From Pseudomonas sp. LS1212 (GTDB lineage: Bacteria; Pseudomonadota; Gammaproteobacteria; Pseudomonadales; Pseudomonadaceae): a DNA stretch of 64,000 nt. Positions 51,028 to 59,467 of the stretch are shown here, piece by piece (the first letter of the stretch is position 1; each line of letters starts with the position of its first letter). The stretch spans positions 3,796,001 through 3,860,000 of the forward strand of contig NZ_CP102951.1 in NCBI RefSeq assembly GCF_024741815.1, in the 5' to 3' direction. The notes below the pieces were generated by a model. It had not been told where the DNA came from, ran no database searches, and saw only the letters and a list, made by a program, of their open reading frames with translations. Position numbers and translations under genes: made by a program.

Positions 51028-51489
51028 TCAGTGCCTGTACTCGAATTCAATGGCCGCCCCTTCAACGTCCCGGCGGTCGCGCAACTGCAGGTCCAGCTCA
51101 TTGTTGAGCAGTCGGCCATTGAGCTGGTATGGACTCTCTGCCGGCTTGTCACCGAACAGGACCGGCGGCGTTTCCTGGCGCTGCCGACCGATAACCTGCG
51201 AAGGCGGCTCCAGCTCTTCGACCATTTCCGGAGGAAGGCTCAGGTCCAGGTGCGCCTTTGGCAAGCGAGTGGCAATGACCTCGGCCGATTGGCGAGCCGT
51301 TGACTTGCTCGCGACCGCTTTGCCCGATGTTTTTGCAGAGGGCTTGACGGAAGACTCCGCCTGGGTTTTCGAATCTGCCAATAGCAGGCGCGAAGACACT
51401 CCGGCCTCGACGGCTGCGTGCGCAGAGGTCAAAACCAGAGGGTTGAACAAACACAGAAACAGAAGCCCGGCAGGGTAGAAAAACTTCAT
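51028..51489 (-). CDS. Hypothetical exported protein
   Basis: The 153-residue product has a signal peptide (MKFFYPAGLLFLCLFNPLVL... ending TSAHA). A low-complexity Ser/Lys/Ala segment (SSVKPSAKTSGKAVASKSTAR) follows, then a C-terminal part ending in DRRDVEGAAIEFEYRH. No known domain is recognised. ATG 51489 was chosen because the signal peptide starts there. Similar short proteins in Pseudomonas are sometimes mislabelled 'translation initiation factor 2'. Probably periplasmic. Confidence 0.65.
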   Translation of the reverse strand: MKFFYPAGLLFLCLFNPLVLTSAHAAVEAGVSSRLLLADSKTQAESSVKPSAKTSGKAVASKSTARQSAEVIATRLPKAHLDLSLPPEMVEELEPPSQVIGRQRQETPPVLFGDKPAESPYQLNGRLLNNELDLQLRDRRDVEGAAIEFEYRH

Positions 51490-51576
51490 GGGTCGCGACA
51501 CATTGACAGTACACACTTCTATGCTCCTCGCTAGTAGAAGCGCTGACAAGAGTGCGACCCCGCATTTACCAAGCGC

Positions 51577-53022
51577 TTACTGAAACCCACCCTGGGCAGC
51601 TTCCTGGCAGAGCTGGCTTGCCAGCATGCCAAGGGTCATCAATGCCCTTTCCGCCTCGCGATTCCAGGGTATCCCGCAATTGAGGCGGATGCAGTGATTG
51701 AACTGCTCGGTGTTACTGAAAATCAGCCCGGGGGCGATGCTGATACCTTGCTGCAACGCCCGGACATGCAACTCCTGGGTGTTGACCCGGCCCGGCAAAC
51801 TGACCCAGAGAATGAAACCGCCCGTCGGCCGGGTCATCTGCGTGCCCTCGGGAAAGTACTGCTGAACAGCCAATTGATAGGCACTCAGGTTTTTCCGGTA
51901 CTCCTGCCGGATGAAGCGCAAATGGCGGTCGTAACCCCCGTTCTCCAGATAGGCGGCCACGCCCATTTGCGTCACGCTGCAGGCAGAATGGGTACTGAAT
52001 GTCTGCAGGCGCTGGATCTCCTGCTGGTATTTGCCGGCAATCATCCAGCCTATGCGCACACCTGGCGACAGGGTCTTGGAAAAACTCGAGCAGTAAATCA
52101 CCCGGTCGAGCCGGTCGTACGCCTTCAGCGCCTTGGTGCGCCCCTGCTCGAACATCAGTTCGCCGTAGATATCATCTTCGACGATCTGAATATCGAAATC
52201 CGAGGCCAGGCGCAGCAGTTGCTTCTGGCGCTCTTCAGGCATGGTCCCGCCGAGCGGATTGCTCAGACGAGTGGTCAACACCAGGGCCTTGATCGACCAT
52301 TGGCTGGCCGCCAACTGCAGCGCTTCGAGACTCATGCCCGAGGATGGATCACTGGGAATCTCGATGACCTTCAGGCCCAGCAGGTCAGCGAGTTGCAACA
52401 GCCCATAATAGGTCGGCGACTCTGCCGCTATCAGATCGCCGGGACGGGTCAGCACTCGCAAGGACATCTGCAGTGCATCGACACAGCCATGGGTGATCAC
52501 CAACTCCGACGGGTCGACCACCACACCGGCATCGCGCATGCGAATCGCCACCTGCCGGCGCAATGGTTCGAAGCCGGGGCTGAACATATAGCTGAAGGCC
52601 CGCGGGCTGTGAAAACGCGTCACTTTTGCCAGCTGCTGATGAAGCGCACGTACCGGAAGGTAATCCACATGCGGCACTGCAGCGCCCAGGGGGAACACCC
52701 CTTCGCGGCGCGATTCGACCAGGACCTGCTGGATGATGCTGCTGCGGGTGACCAGCCCGGGGCGCTCGACGCGGGCGATGTCCGGTGTCGGGGCCGTCAA
52801 GGCCGGGGTCTGGTGAACGTAATAGCCAGACTGCGGCCGGGCACGAATCAGCCCCTGGTCTTCGAGATTGGCATAAGCCTGCAAAACCGTGGCATGGCTG
52901 ACGTTGAGCTGCGAACTCATCTTGCGCACCGACGGCACGCGCTCTCCCGGCTGATAAACGCCTCGGCGAATGTCCTCGGCCAACTGCTGGGCGATACGTT
53001 GATAAAGCAGGAGGTTGGTCAT
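51577..53022 (-). CDS. MocR/GntR-family aminotransferase-like regulator
   Basis: The 481-residue protein fuses a GntR winged helix (residues 1-75, LAEDIRRGVYQPGERVPSVRKMS and SHATVLQAYANLEDQGLI) to a fold-type-I aminotransferase domain. The PLP lysine is Lys316 in YCSSFSKTLSPG. Such MocR proteins use PLP or an amino compound as effector. ATG 53022 was chosen because the HTH begins at once. The region upstream has a 21-bp-period direct repeat (see 53072-53153), so autoregulation is likely. The regulated pathway is not obvious from neighbours. Confidence 0.88.
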   Translation of the reverse strand: MTNLLLYQRIAQQLAEDIRRGVYQPGERVPSVRKMSSQLNVSHATVLQAYANLEDQGLIRARPQSGYYVHQTPALTAPTPDIARVERPGLVTRSSIIQQVLVESRREGVFPLGAAVPHVDYLPVRALHQQLAKVTRFHSPRAFSYMFSPGFEPLRRQVAIRMRDAGVVVDPSELVITHGCVDALQMSLRVLTRPGDLIAAESPTYYGLLQLADLLGLKVIEIPSDPSSGMSLEALQLAASQWSIKALVLTTRLSNPLGGTMPEERQKQLLRLASDFDIQIVEDDIYGELMFEQGRTKALKAYDRLDRVIYCSSFSKTLSPGVRIGWMIAGKYQQEIQRLQTFSTHSACSVTQMGVAAYLENGGYDRHLRFIRQEYRKNLSAYQLAVQQYFPEGTQMTRPTGGFILWVSLPGRVNTQELHVRALQQGISIAPGLIFSNTEQFNHCIRLNCGIPWNREAERALMTLGMLASQLCQEAAQGGFQ

Positions 53023-53071
53023 GGCACGATCTCGACTTGCAGGCTGCTTATTTATTCTTGCGTGACAGATT

Positions 53072-53153
53072 ACCGGAACAGTTACAAAGTGTACTGGCAC
53101 AGTTGCCAGAATAGTCGACAATACAGTCTCGTGATAGTCAAAACTGTGCTTGT
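53072..53153 (-). promoter_or_regulatory. Candidate MocR operator (direct repeat plus inverted half-site)
   Basis: On the minus strand AACTGTGCCAGT (53104-53093) and AACTGTTCCGGT (53083-53072) repeat with a 21-bp period, two helical turns. A related half-site AACTGTGCTTGT lies on the plus strand at 53142-53153. MocR-type dimers often bind such repeats. The 305-bp gap to the OmpA-like gene also holds a REP pair and a terminator, and no gene. Confidence 0.5.
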
Positions 53154-53180
53154 GCTGGCATAGCCCGACAGTCGCGTAGG

Positions 53181-53260
53181 CCTCATCGCTGGCAAGCCAG
53201 CTCCCACAATGGGTAGTGAGGAGTGCTTTTGTGGGAGCTGGCTTGCCAGCGATAGGCCCC
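53181..53260. repeat. REP pair
   Basis: cctcatcgctggcaagccagctcccaca and tgtgggagctggcttgccagcgatagg, inverted, about 25 nt apart. Both carry the t-a core variant. Confidence 0.9.
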
Positions 53261-53276
53261 GCCTGACACCCCGCAA

Positions 53277-53313
53277 TAAAAAAAGCCCGGCGTCACAACA
53301 ACGCCGGGCTTTC
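53277..53313 (-). terminator. Terminator of the OmpA/DUF4398 operon
   Basis: Minus strand: GAAAGCCCGGCGT...ACGCCGGGCTTTTTTT, a strong hairpin with a T-run, 15 bp after the stop of the OmpA-family gene. Confidence 0.92.
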
Positions 53314-53327
53314 GATCTTCAAACGCT

Positions 53328-54143
53328 TCAGCGAGCTGCGCCGAGCCGCCCCTTCTCATCGGAAAAAACAATCTCCACCCGGCGATTCTTCGCCCGGCCA
53401 CGCTCCGAAGCGTTGGCTTCTACCGGATACTCGTCGCCATAACCCTCGACCTGAATCCGCTTCTCCTCCACACCCAGATCGACCAACATATCGGCCACCG
53501 ATTGCGCACGTGCGCGAGATAGCTGCAAGTTGTCCTGTCGGCTCCCCGTACTGTCGGTGTAACCCTCGATCCGCACTATGCGCTTGGGATTGAGCTGGAG
53601 AAACTGCACCAGCTTGAGCACCGTCCGGTTGGCCGAGTTCTTCAGGTCAGCCTTGCCGGTATCGAACAAAACATCGCCCAGGGTCATGACCAGCCCCCGA
53701 TCGGTTTCCGTGGTCGCCAGGCTGACGATCTGCTCTTCCAGCCATTTACCCTGCTGCTGCACGCTGAGCAGCTTGGCCTCACGCAAGGCCAACTGCAAAC
53801 GCTGGCGCTCCAGCTCCAGCTTGGTCAGGCGCTCCTGATTAAGAGTCTGCTCACTGTGCTCGCGAGCGATTTCGCTGTAGCGCTGGCTCAGATAAGCGTA
53901 ATGCCGGACATCGGCGCTGCTGCCCCAGTAGCTCGACAACCGCTCGGCCCGGGCCAGGGACTCCCCGGCGCGAATCACGTCCTTGGGTGCACTGCGCAAC
54001 ACATGGGAATCCTCCTTGACCGACTGAAAGCTCGAATTGGCTTGCTGCAATGCAGCCTCGCTGCTCTGTTGGCTGGCGCAGCCGAACAACCCCGCGAAAC
54101 CGAGCACCAGCACCCCATTCGCTACCTGCTTGAACACGCTCAC
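53328..54143 (-). CDS. OmpA-family lipoprotein with DUF4398-like N-terminus
   Basis: The 271-residue protein has a lipoprotein signal (LFGC, Cys22) and a helical DUF4398-like region with coiled-coil (QERLTKLELERQRLQLALREAKLL). The C-terminal OmpA peptidoglycan-binding domain runs from about residue 150 (DVLFDTGKADLK, EGYTDSTGSRQDNLQLSRARAQSV, NRRVEIVF). It should tether the outer membrane to peptidoglycan. The start overlaps the preceding DUF4398 gene by 4 nt. Confidence 0.88.
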   Translation of the reverse strand: MSVFKQVANGVLVLGFAGLFGCASQQSSEAALQQANSSFQSVKEDSHVLRSAPKDVIRAGESLARAERLSSYWGSSADVRHYAYLSQRYSEIAREHSEQTLNQERLTKLELERQRLQLALREAKLLSVQQQGKWLEEQIVSLATTETDRGLVMTLGDVLFDTGKADLKNSANRTVLKLVQFLQLNPKRIVRIEGYTDSTGSRQDNLQLSRARAQSVADMLVDLGVEEKRIQVEGYGDEYPVEANASERGRAKNRRVEIVFSDEKGRLGAAR

Positions 54144-54493
54144 TGCACTTCCCCCAACTGCTTGCGCAGACGATTGACCCGGGCATCAAGCGCGCTCAAT
54201 TGCTCCTCGCTTTTCTGGGTCAGGACCCGCGCCTCGGCCAGGCGCGCATCCAGTTCGGCCTGCTCGGCGCGCATGCGGGCATGCTTGAAGGACTGGCTGG
54301 CCATGTCGGAGCGTGCGCGCGCAAACTTTTCTTCGGCCAGTTTCAGCTCAGGTACTGCATCGGTCGCACCGACGGCCTTGGCCTGCTCGAGCGCCTGCTC
54401 GGTCAGGCGAAACTGCTCGGTCGGCGCCGGATCGGCAGCACAACCGGCCAGGGCCAGAATCGCCAAGACAGCGAATAGCGGTTGAATTCTCAC
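54140..54493 (-). CDS. DUF4398 lipoprotein
   Basis: The 117-residue protein has a lipoprotein signal (LALAGC, Cys18). A single DUF4398 helical domain follows (LTEQALEQAKAVGATDAVPELKLAEEKFARARSDMA) and probably forms a coiled coil. It overlaps the OmpA-family gene by 4 nt; the two products likely work together in the envelope. Confidence 0.87.
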   Translation of the reverse strand: MRIQPLFAVLAILALAGCAADPAPTEQFRLTEQALEQAKAVGATDAVPELKLAEEKFARARSDMASQSFKHARMRAEQAELDARLAEARVLTQKSEEQLSALDARVNRLRKQLGEVQ

Positions 54494-54502
54494 AAGGTAT
54501 TC

Positions 54503-55327
54503 CTACTGTTTAGGGGCGCCGAGCGGTTGCTGCAATTGCGCCTTCCAGCGTTCGACATTGCGTTGCAATACGGCCTCGGTCAGCCCGGACGCGGGCAATT
54601 CTGTCATTTTTTTCGCCAGCTGTCCGCGCAACCATGGGTCATTGCAGGCTGAATTATGCGACAGCGCCAGGTACAGACCCGGCCGATCCAGCGGCAGACC
54701 GTGTGCCACCAGATCATTGCTCATGCCCAGTGTCTGAGCCATGGCCGCGCCAGTGTAGCGCCCGGCCAGCACATACTCGACCTGGCCGAGCAAGAGTTTC
54801 TGGAAGGCCTGGGTCAGGTTCTCGACCGGTGCCAGGTTCAAATGCTCCTTGGCCAACGCTTCGAAAGACGGGGTCAACCGCGCCTTCTGCGATACGGCAC
54901 CAGGGTGCCCGCCCAAGTCGGCCAGGCTGTCGTAGACCAGCGTCGAGCCATGTCGGGTCCAGACCAGATAATCGTTGTGGGTCAGCGCCGGGTGAATGAA
55001 GTCCAGCGCATCCAGCTCGCCCACTGACAGGGGCATGCCCGCCACCAGATCGACACGACCGCTGCGCACTTCGTCCAGCGCCTGCCCGGACGTTCCCGCG
55101 TAAAGCACCTCGACCTTCAGGCCCAGCTCGCTTGCTGCCTGCACCAACAGATCGGCACTGGCACCGATCAAGTGCCTGGGATCCTGCGGGTCGCGCCATA
55201 GATACGGGGGTGCATCCGGGCTGCCGGTGGCGACCAGGCGCTCGCACTTGCCTGCCGCCAGCGCGAGCGATGGCAGCAAGACAACGCCGAGCAACAGTAC
55301 AGCCTTCATCCGGCCAAGCCGCCCCAT
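54503..55327 (-). CDS. Periplasmic solute-binding protein (SBP family 3)
   Basis: The 274-residue protein has a signal peptide (MKAVLLLGVVLLPSLALAAGKC region) and the type-3 amino-acid-binding fold, with RLVATGSPDAPPYLW near the start and SGRVDLVAGMPLS in the middle. No transporter genes are linked. It is the first gene of the cluster with DUF4398 and OmpA-DUF4398, 9 bp before the former, suggesting an envelope role. ATG 55327 has AGGGAG 7 nt upstream and is preferred. The ligand is unknown. Confidence 0.8.
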   Translation of the reverse strand: MGRLGRMKAVLLLGVVLLPSLALAAGKCERLVATGSPDAPPYLWRDPQDPRHLIGASADLLVQAASELGLKVEVLYAGTSGQALDEVRSGRVDLVAGMPLSVGELDALDFIHPALTHNDYLVWTRHGSTLVYDSLADLGGHPGAVSQKARLTPSFEALAKEHLNLAPVENLTQAFQKLLLGQVEYVLAGRYTGAAMAQTLGMSNDLVAHGLPLDRPGLYLALSHNSACNDPWLRGQLAKKMTELPASGLTEAVLQRNVERWKAQLQQPLGAPKQ

Positions 55328-55410
55328 GCAAAACTCCCTTTCAGCCACGCCAGAACAAATGTCCGCCCTACCCGGCCAATACCGGCAGCGCCAACGTATT
55401 TACCAGAATA

Positions 55411-55490
55411 AAAAAACCCGATCACCCTGGGCTGTTGAAAATGCGGCAGTTCACTGCCGCGCTTTCACAGCCCGAAATGATCGGGCTCTT
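55411..55490 (-). terminator. Composite nested terminator of etfBA
   Basis: On the minus strand an outer stem CCCGATCA/TGATCGGG encloses a second stem GGGCTGTGAAA/TTTTCAACAGCCC, which encloses GCGGCAGT-GAACTGCCGC. Seven T follow the outer stem. It lies about 20 bp after the etfA stop and is an unusually large nested hairpin of about 75 nt. Confidence 0.75.
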
Positions 55491-55509
55491 TATAAGTGAA
55501 GACGCTGGA

Positions 55510-56439
55510 TTAAACCAGCTTCTCAAACTCAGGGATGGCTTCGAACAGATCAGCCACCAGGCCGTAATCGGCCACCTGGAAGATCGGCGCTTCTTCATCC
55601 TTGTTGATCGCAACGATCACCTTGGAGTCTTTCATGCCGGCCAGGTGCTGGATCGCGCCGGAGATACCGACGGCGATGTACAGCTGTGGCGCAACGATCT
55701 TGCCGGTCTGGCCGACCTGCATGTCGTTGGGCACGAAGCCTGCGTCGACCGCAGCGCGCGAAGCGCCGACGGCCGCGCCCAGCTTGTCGGCCAGGGCGTA
55801 CAGGTGCTTGAAGTTGTCGCCATTCTGCATGCCACGACCGCCAGAGATGACGATCTTGGCCGCGGTCAGCTCAGGACGGTCGGACTTGGCCAGCTCTTCG
55901 CCGACGAAGGACGATTTGCCTGCGTCGTGCGCAGCAGCGACGGCTTCAACCGCAGCCGAACCCCCTTCTGCGGCAACGGCGTCGAAGCCGGTGGCACGCA
56001 CGGTGATCACTTTCACGGCTGCCGAAGACTGCACGGTCGCGATGGCATTACCAGCGTAGATCGGACGCTTGAAGGTGTCGGCCGATTCAACGGCGATGAT
56101 CTCGGAGATCTGGTCGACGTCCAGTTGCGCGGCAACGCGCGGCAGGATGTTTTTGCCGTTGGAGGTAGCCGGAGCCAGGATGTGGCTGTAGCCAGCGCCC
56201 AACTCTGCAACCAGAGGAGCAACGTTTTCCGGCAGCTGGTGGGCATAGGCTGCGTTATCGGCAACCAGTACCTTGGCAACACCAGCGATTTTTGCAGCGG
56301 CTTCAGCCACGGCACCAACGCCTTGACCTGCTACCAGCACGTGAATGTCGCCACCGATTTTCGCGGCTGCAGCAACGGTGTTCAGGGTTGCCGGGGCAAC
56401 TGCACCATTTTCGTGTTCAGCGATAACCAGGATAGTCAT
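55510..56439 (-). CDS. etfA: Electron transfer flavoprotein alpha subunit
   Basis: The 309-residue FAD-binding subunit carries electrons from acyl-CoA and other dehydrogenases to ETF-QO. The C-terminal FAD motif is visible (GQTGKIVAPQLYIAVGISGAIQHLAGM), as is AVGASRAAVDAGF. The start follows the etfB stop with no spacer (TAAATG). Confidence 0.96.
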   Translation of the reverse strand: MTILVIAEHENGAVAPATLNTVAAAAKIGGDIHVLVAGQGVGAVAEAAAKIAGVAKVLVADNAAYAHQLPENVAPLVAELGAGYSHILAPATSNGKNILPRVAAQLDVDQISEIIAVESADTFKRPIYAGNAIATVQSSAAVKVITVRATGFDAVAAEGGSAAVEAVAAAHDAGKSSFVGEELAKSDRPELTAAKIVISGGRGMQNGDNFKHLYALADKLGAAVGASRAAVDAGFVPNDMQVGQTGKIVAPQLYIAVGISGAIQHLAGMKDSKVIVAINKDEEAPIFQVADYGLVADLFEAIPEFEKLV

Positions 56440-57189
56440 TTAGATTACCTTCGCTTCGTTTTTCAGTTTCTCGACCAGTTCAGCAACCGACTTGACCTTG
56501 ATACCGGCGCTGCGAGCAGCCGGCGCTTCGACTTTCAGGGTCTTGTTGGTGGAGGCGGTGGAAACGCCCAGCGCGTCTGGAGTGACGGTTTCCAGCGGCT
56601 TCTTCTTGGCCTTCATGATGTTGGGCAAGGAAGCGTAGCGTGGCTCGTTCAGACGCAGGTCGGTGGTGACGATGGCTGGCAGGCTCAGGGAAACAGTCTG
56701 CAGACCGCCGTCGACTTCGCGGGTCACGTTGGCCTTGTCGCCGGCGATTTCCACTTTCGAGGCAAAGGTGCCCTGGGCGAAACCGGTCAGCGCGGCCAGC
56801 ATCTGGCCGGTCTGGTTGTTGTCGCTGTCGATGGCTTGTTTGCCCAGGATCACCAGCTGAGGCTGCTCCTTGTCGACAACGGCCTTGAGCAGCTTGGCCA
56901 CGGCCAGGGAATTAAGCTCGTCAGCGGACTCGACGAGGATGGCGCGATCGGCACCCAGTGCCAACGCGGTACGCAACTGCTCCTGGGCAGTGCTCGGGCC
57001 GACGCTGACGACGACGATCTCGCTTGCAACGCCTTTCTCTTTCAGACGCACGGCCTCTTCTACAGCGATCTCGCAGAAGGGGTTCATGGACATTTTGACG
57101 TTGGCAAGGTCGACGCCGGAGTTGTCCGCCTTGACGCGAACCTTGACGTTATAGTCGACCACTCGTTTGACAGCTACAAGAACCTTCAT
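56440..57189 (-). CDS. etfB: Electron transfer flavoprotein beta subunit
   Basis: The 249-residue subunit binds AMP and pairs with EtfA. The start MKVLVAVKRVVDYNVKVRVK and the signature VDGGLQTVSLSLPAIVTTDLRLNEPRY are typical. ATG 57189 is the normal start; an upstream open frame is leader. It is divergent from ETF-QO, as in many Pseudomonas. Confidence 0.96.
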   Translation of the reverse strand: MKVLVAVKRVVDYNVKVRVKADNSGVDLANVKMSMNPFCEIAVEEAVRLKEKGVASEIVVVSVGPSTAQEQLRTALALGADRAILVESADELNSLAVAKLLKAVVDKEQPQLVILGKQAIDSDNNQTGQMLAALTGFAQGTFASKVEIAGDKANVTREVDGGLQTVSLSLPAIVTTDLRLNEPRYASLPNIMKAKKKPLETVTPDALGVSTASTNKTLKVEAPAARSAGIKVKSVAELVEKLKNEAKVI

Positions 57190-57562
57190 GGATTCCTCGT
57201 TACTCTCCGGTGAAAAGAATGTCGCCTGGGCGGACCCGGCGATTACGCGTGGGCACAAGGGCACCTCTAAAAACGATTGCAAGGGCGCATCTTTACCCTG
57301 ACTCATCGGTCTTTGCCCGACTATTCCGGTCAAAACCGGCGAGTCAATCGTTGTCGTGACGTGTAAACTCCACTACAAGACGGGTATGGGCCTTACAGCC
57401 CTGCTTTTTCGCCTGTTTTTAGAGGTGCACCTGAATCCGACGGCCAGCCTACGGCGAGCGCAAAACCGACCGTATCTTGACCGCAACGCCCAATCCGGTC
57501 AATACGGCAAAACTGCCAGCCATCAGCCGCGCTTCTTTGATTTTACTGGCCTGCGGCAAATT

Positions 57563-57576
57563 CAAACAAACGTTTG
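57563..57576. promoter_or_regulatory. PsrA-type operator
   Basis: CAAACAAACGTTTG fits the PsrA consensus G/CAAAC-N4-GTTTG/C exactly and contains the palindrome ACAAACGTTTGT. It abuts the -35 of the ETF-QO promoter. PsrA senses long-chain fatty acids and I recall that it controls etf genes in P. aeruginosa, so this is a well-supported candidate. Confidence 0.75.
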
Positions 57577-57578
57577 TA

Positions 57579-57607
57579 TTGGACCCGGCGAGTGGTGTAG
57601 ATATAAT
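57579..57607 (+). promoter_or_regulatory. Sigma-70 promoter of ETF-QO
   Basis: TTGGAC (57579-57584), a 17-nt spacer and TATAAT (57602-57607), about 120 nt upstream of the GTG start. The 536-bp etfB-ETF-QO region otherwise holds the PsrA site and a weak 24-residue minus-strand frame (57449-57523). Confidence 0.8.
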
Positions 57608-57725
57608 GCCCGGCCAAAGACAAAGCTGTGTAGTCCGTTTGTGCAGGCGCTACAGCGCCAACGTGGACGACAACGGCAAACCAGCCAATTAGAAAAACCG
57701 ATGAGCCTTGAGTAGGAGAGAACCT

Positions 57726-59390
57726 GTGGAACGCGAATACATGGAATTCGACGTGGTCATCGTCGGCGCAGGCCCCGCTGGCTTGTCCGCCGCCTGCCGA
57801 CTGAAGCAGAAGGCCGCCGAAGCCGGTAAAGAAATCAGCGTCTGCGTGGTCGAGAAAGGCTCCGAGGTCGGCGCCCACATCCTCTCCGGTGCGGTTTTCG
57901 AACCGCGCGCCTTGAACGAACTGTTCCCGGACTGGAAAGAACGCAGTGCGCCGCTGAACACCGAGGTCAAGCGCGACGACATCTACGTGCTCAAGAATGC
58001 CGAGAGCGCCACCAAGGTGCCTGACCTGTTCGTGCCCAAGACCATGCACAACGAAGGCAATTACATCATCTCCCTGGGTAACCTGTGCCGCTGGCTGGCC
58101 CAGCAGGCCGAGAACCTGGGCGTGGAAATCTACCCCGGCTTCGCTGCCCAGGGAGCCCTGTTCGACGAGAACGGCGTGGTACGCGGGATCATCACCGGTG
58201 ACCTGGGCGTGGACCGCGAAGGCCATCCAAAAGAAGGCCTCTACACCCCCGGCATGGAACTGCGTGGCAAGTACACCCTGTTCGCCGAAGGCTGCCGTGG
58301 CCATATCGGCAAGCAACTGATCAAGCGTTTCAACCTGGACAGCGACGCCGATGCCCAGCACTACGGCATCGGTCTGAAAGAAATCTGGGAAGTCGACCCG
58401 GCCAAGCACCAGCAAGGCCTGGTGGTCCACACCGCCGGCTGGCCGCTGGACATCGTCGGCACCGAAAACACCGGTGGCTCCTTCCTCTACCACCTGGAAA
58501 ACAACCAGGTCGTGGTCGGTCTGATCGTCGATCTTTCCTACAGCAACGCCTACCTGTCGCCGTTCGACGAGTTCCAGCGCCTCAAGCACCACCCGGTATT
58601 CAAGCAGTACCTCGAAGGCGGCAAGCGCATCAGCTACGGTGCCCGCGCCATTTCCAAGGGCGGCCTGAACTCGCTGCCGAAAATGGTGTTCAAGGGCGGC
58701 GCGCTGATCGGCTGCGACCTCGGCACCCTCAACTTCGCCAAGATCAAGGGCAGCCACACGGCCATGAAGTCGGGCATGCTCGCCGCCGATGCGGTGGCCG
58801 ATGCCCTGTTCGCCGGCTCCGAAGGTGCCGATGAGCTGACCAGCTACGTCGATGCGTTCAAGGCCAGCTGGCTCTACGAAGAGCTGTTCGCCAGCCGTAA
58901 CTTCGGCCCGGCGATCCACAAGTTCGGCGCCATTATCGGCGGTGGCTTCAACTGGCTGGACCAGAACCTCTTCGGCGGCAAACTGCCGTTCACCCTGCAC
59001 GACACCAAGCCGGACTATGCCTGCATGAAGTTGGCAGCCGACTCGAAAAAGATCGACTACCCGAAACCCGATGGCAAGCTCAGCTTCGACAAGCTCAGCT
59101 CGGTCTTCCTCTCCAGCACCAACCATGAAGAGGAACAACCGTGCCACCTGAAGCTGGCCGACGCGACCATCCCGATCGCCAAGAACCTGCCGCTGTACGA
59201 CGAGCCCGCCCAGCGCTACTGCCCGGCAGGCGTCTACGAGGTCGTTACCCAGGAAGACGGCAACAAGCGCTTCCAGATCAACGCCCAGAACTGCGTGCAC
59301 TGCAAGACCTGTGACATCAAGGACCCTTCGCAGAACATTACCTGGGTGGCGCCGGAAGGTGCCGGTGGTCCGACTTACCCGAACATGTAA
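57726..59390 (+). CDS. Electron transfer flavoprotein-ubiquinone oxidoreductase
   Basis: The 554-residue ETF-QO passes electrons from EtfAB to ubiquinone. The N-terminal FAD motif is FDVVIVGAGPAGLSAACRL. The C-terminal 4Fe-4S site uses Cys in YCPAGVYEV and in NCVHCKTCDIKDPSQNI. GTG 57726 (MEREYMEFD) with AGGAG 8 nt upstream is preferred to a TTG six codons earlier. A hairpin without T-run (GGGCATGCC/GGCATGCCC, 59401-59425) follows. Confidence 0.95.
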   Translation: MEREYMEFDVVIVGAGPAGLSAACRLKQKAAEAGKEISVCVVEKGSEVGAHILSGAVFEPRALNELFPDWKERSAPLNTEVKRDDIYVLKNAESATKVPDLFVPKTMHNEGNYIISLGNLCRWLAQQAENLGVEIYPGFAAQGALFDENGVVRGIITGDLGVDREGHPKEGLYTPGMELRGKYTLFAEGCRGHIGKQLIKRFNLDSDADAQHYGIGLKEIWEVDPAKHQQGLVVHTAGWPLDIVGTENTGGSFLYHLENNQVVVGLIVDLSYSNAYLSPFDEFQRLKHHPVFKQYLEGGKRISYGARAISKGGLNSLPKMVFKGGALIGCDLGTLNFAKIKGSHTAMKSGMLAADAVADALFAGSEGADELTSYVDAFKASWLYEELFASRNFGPAIHKFGAIIGGGFNWLDQNLFGGKLPFTLHDTKPDYACMKLAADSKKIDYPKPDGKLSFDKLSSVFLSSTNHEEEQPCHLKLADATIPIAKNLPLYDEPAQRYCPAGVYEVVTQEDGNKRFQINAQNCVHCKTCDIKDPSQNITWVAPEGAGGPTYPNM

Positions 59391-59467
59391 GCCGAACCCG
59401 GGGCATGCCGTCGATGGCATGCCCTGGCCCGGATGCGACCGGTGGATGGCGCATCCAGGCACGATGA

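Noticed and set aside
53021..53041. A sigma-54-like TGGCAC...TTGCA upstream of the MocR start
   Set aside because: The spacing between the two elements is too long for a -24/-12 promoter, and it lies on the wrong strand for the gene.
59401..59425. Terminator after ETF-QO
   Set aside because: The GGGCATGCC/GGCATGCCC hairpin has no T-run, so it was not called as a terminator.
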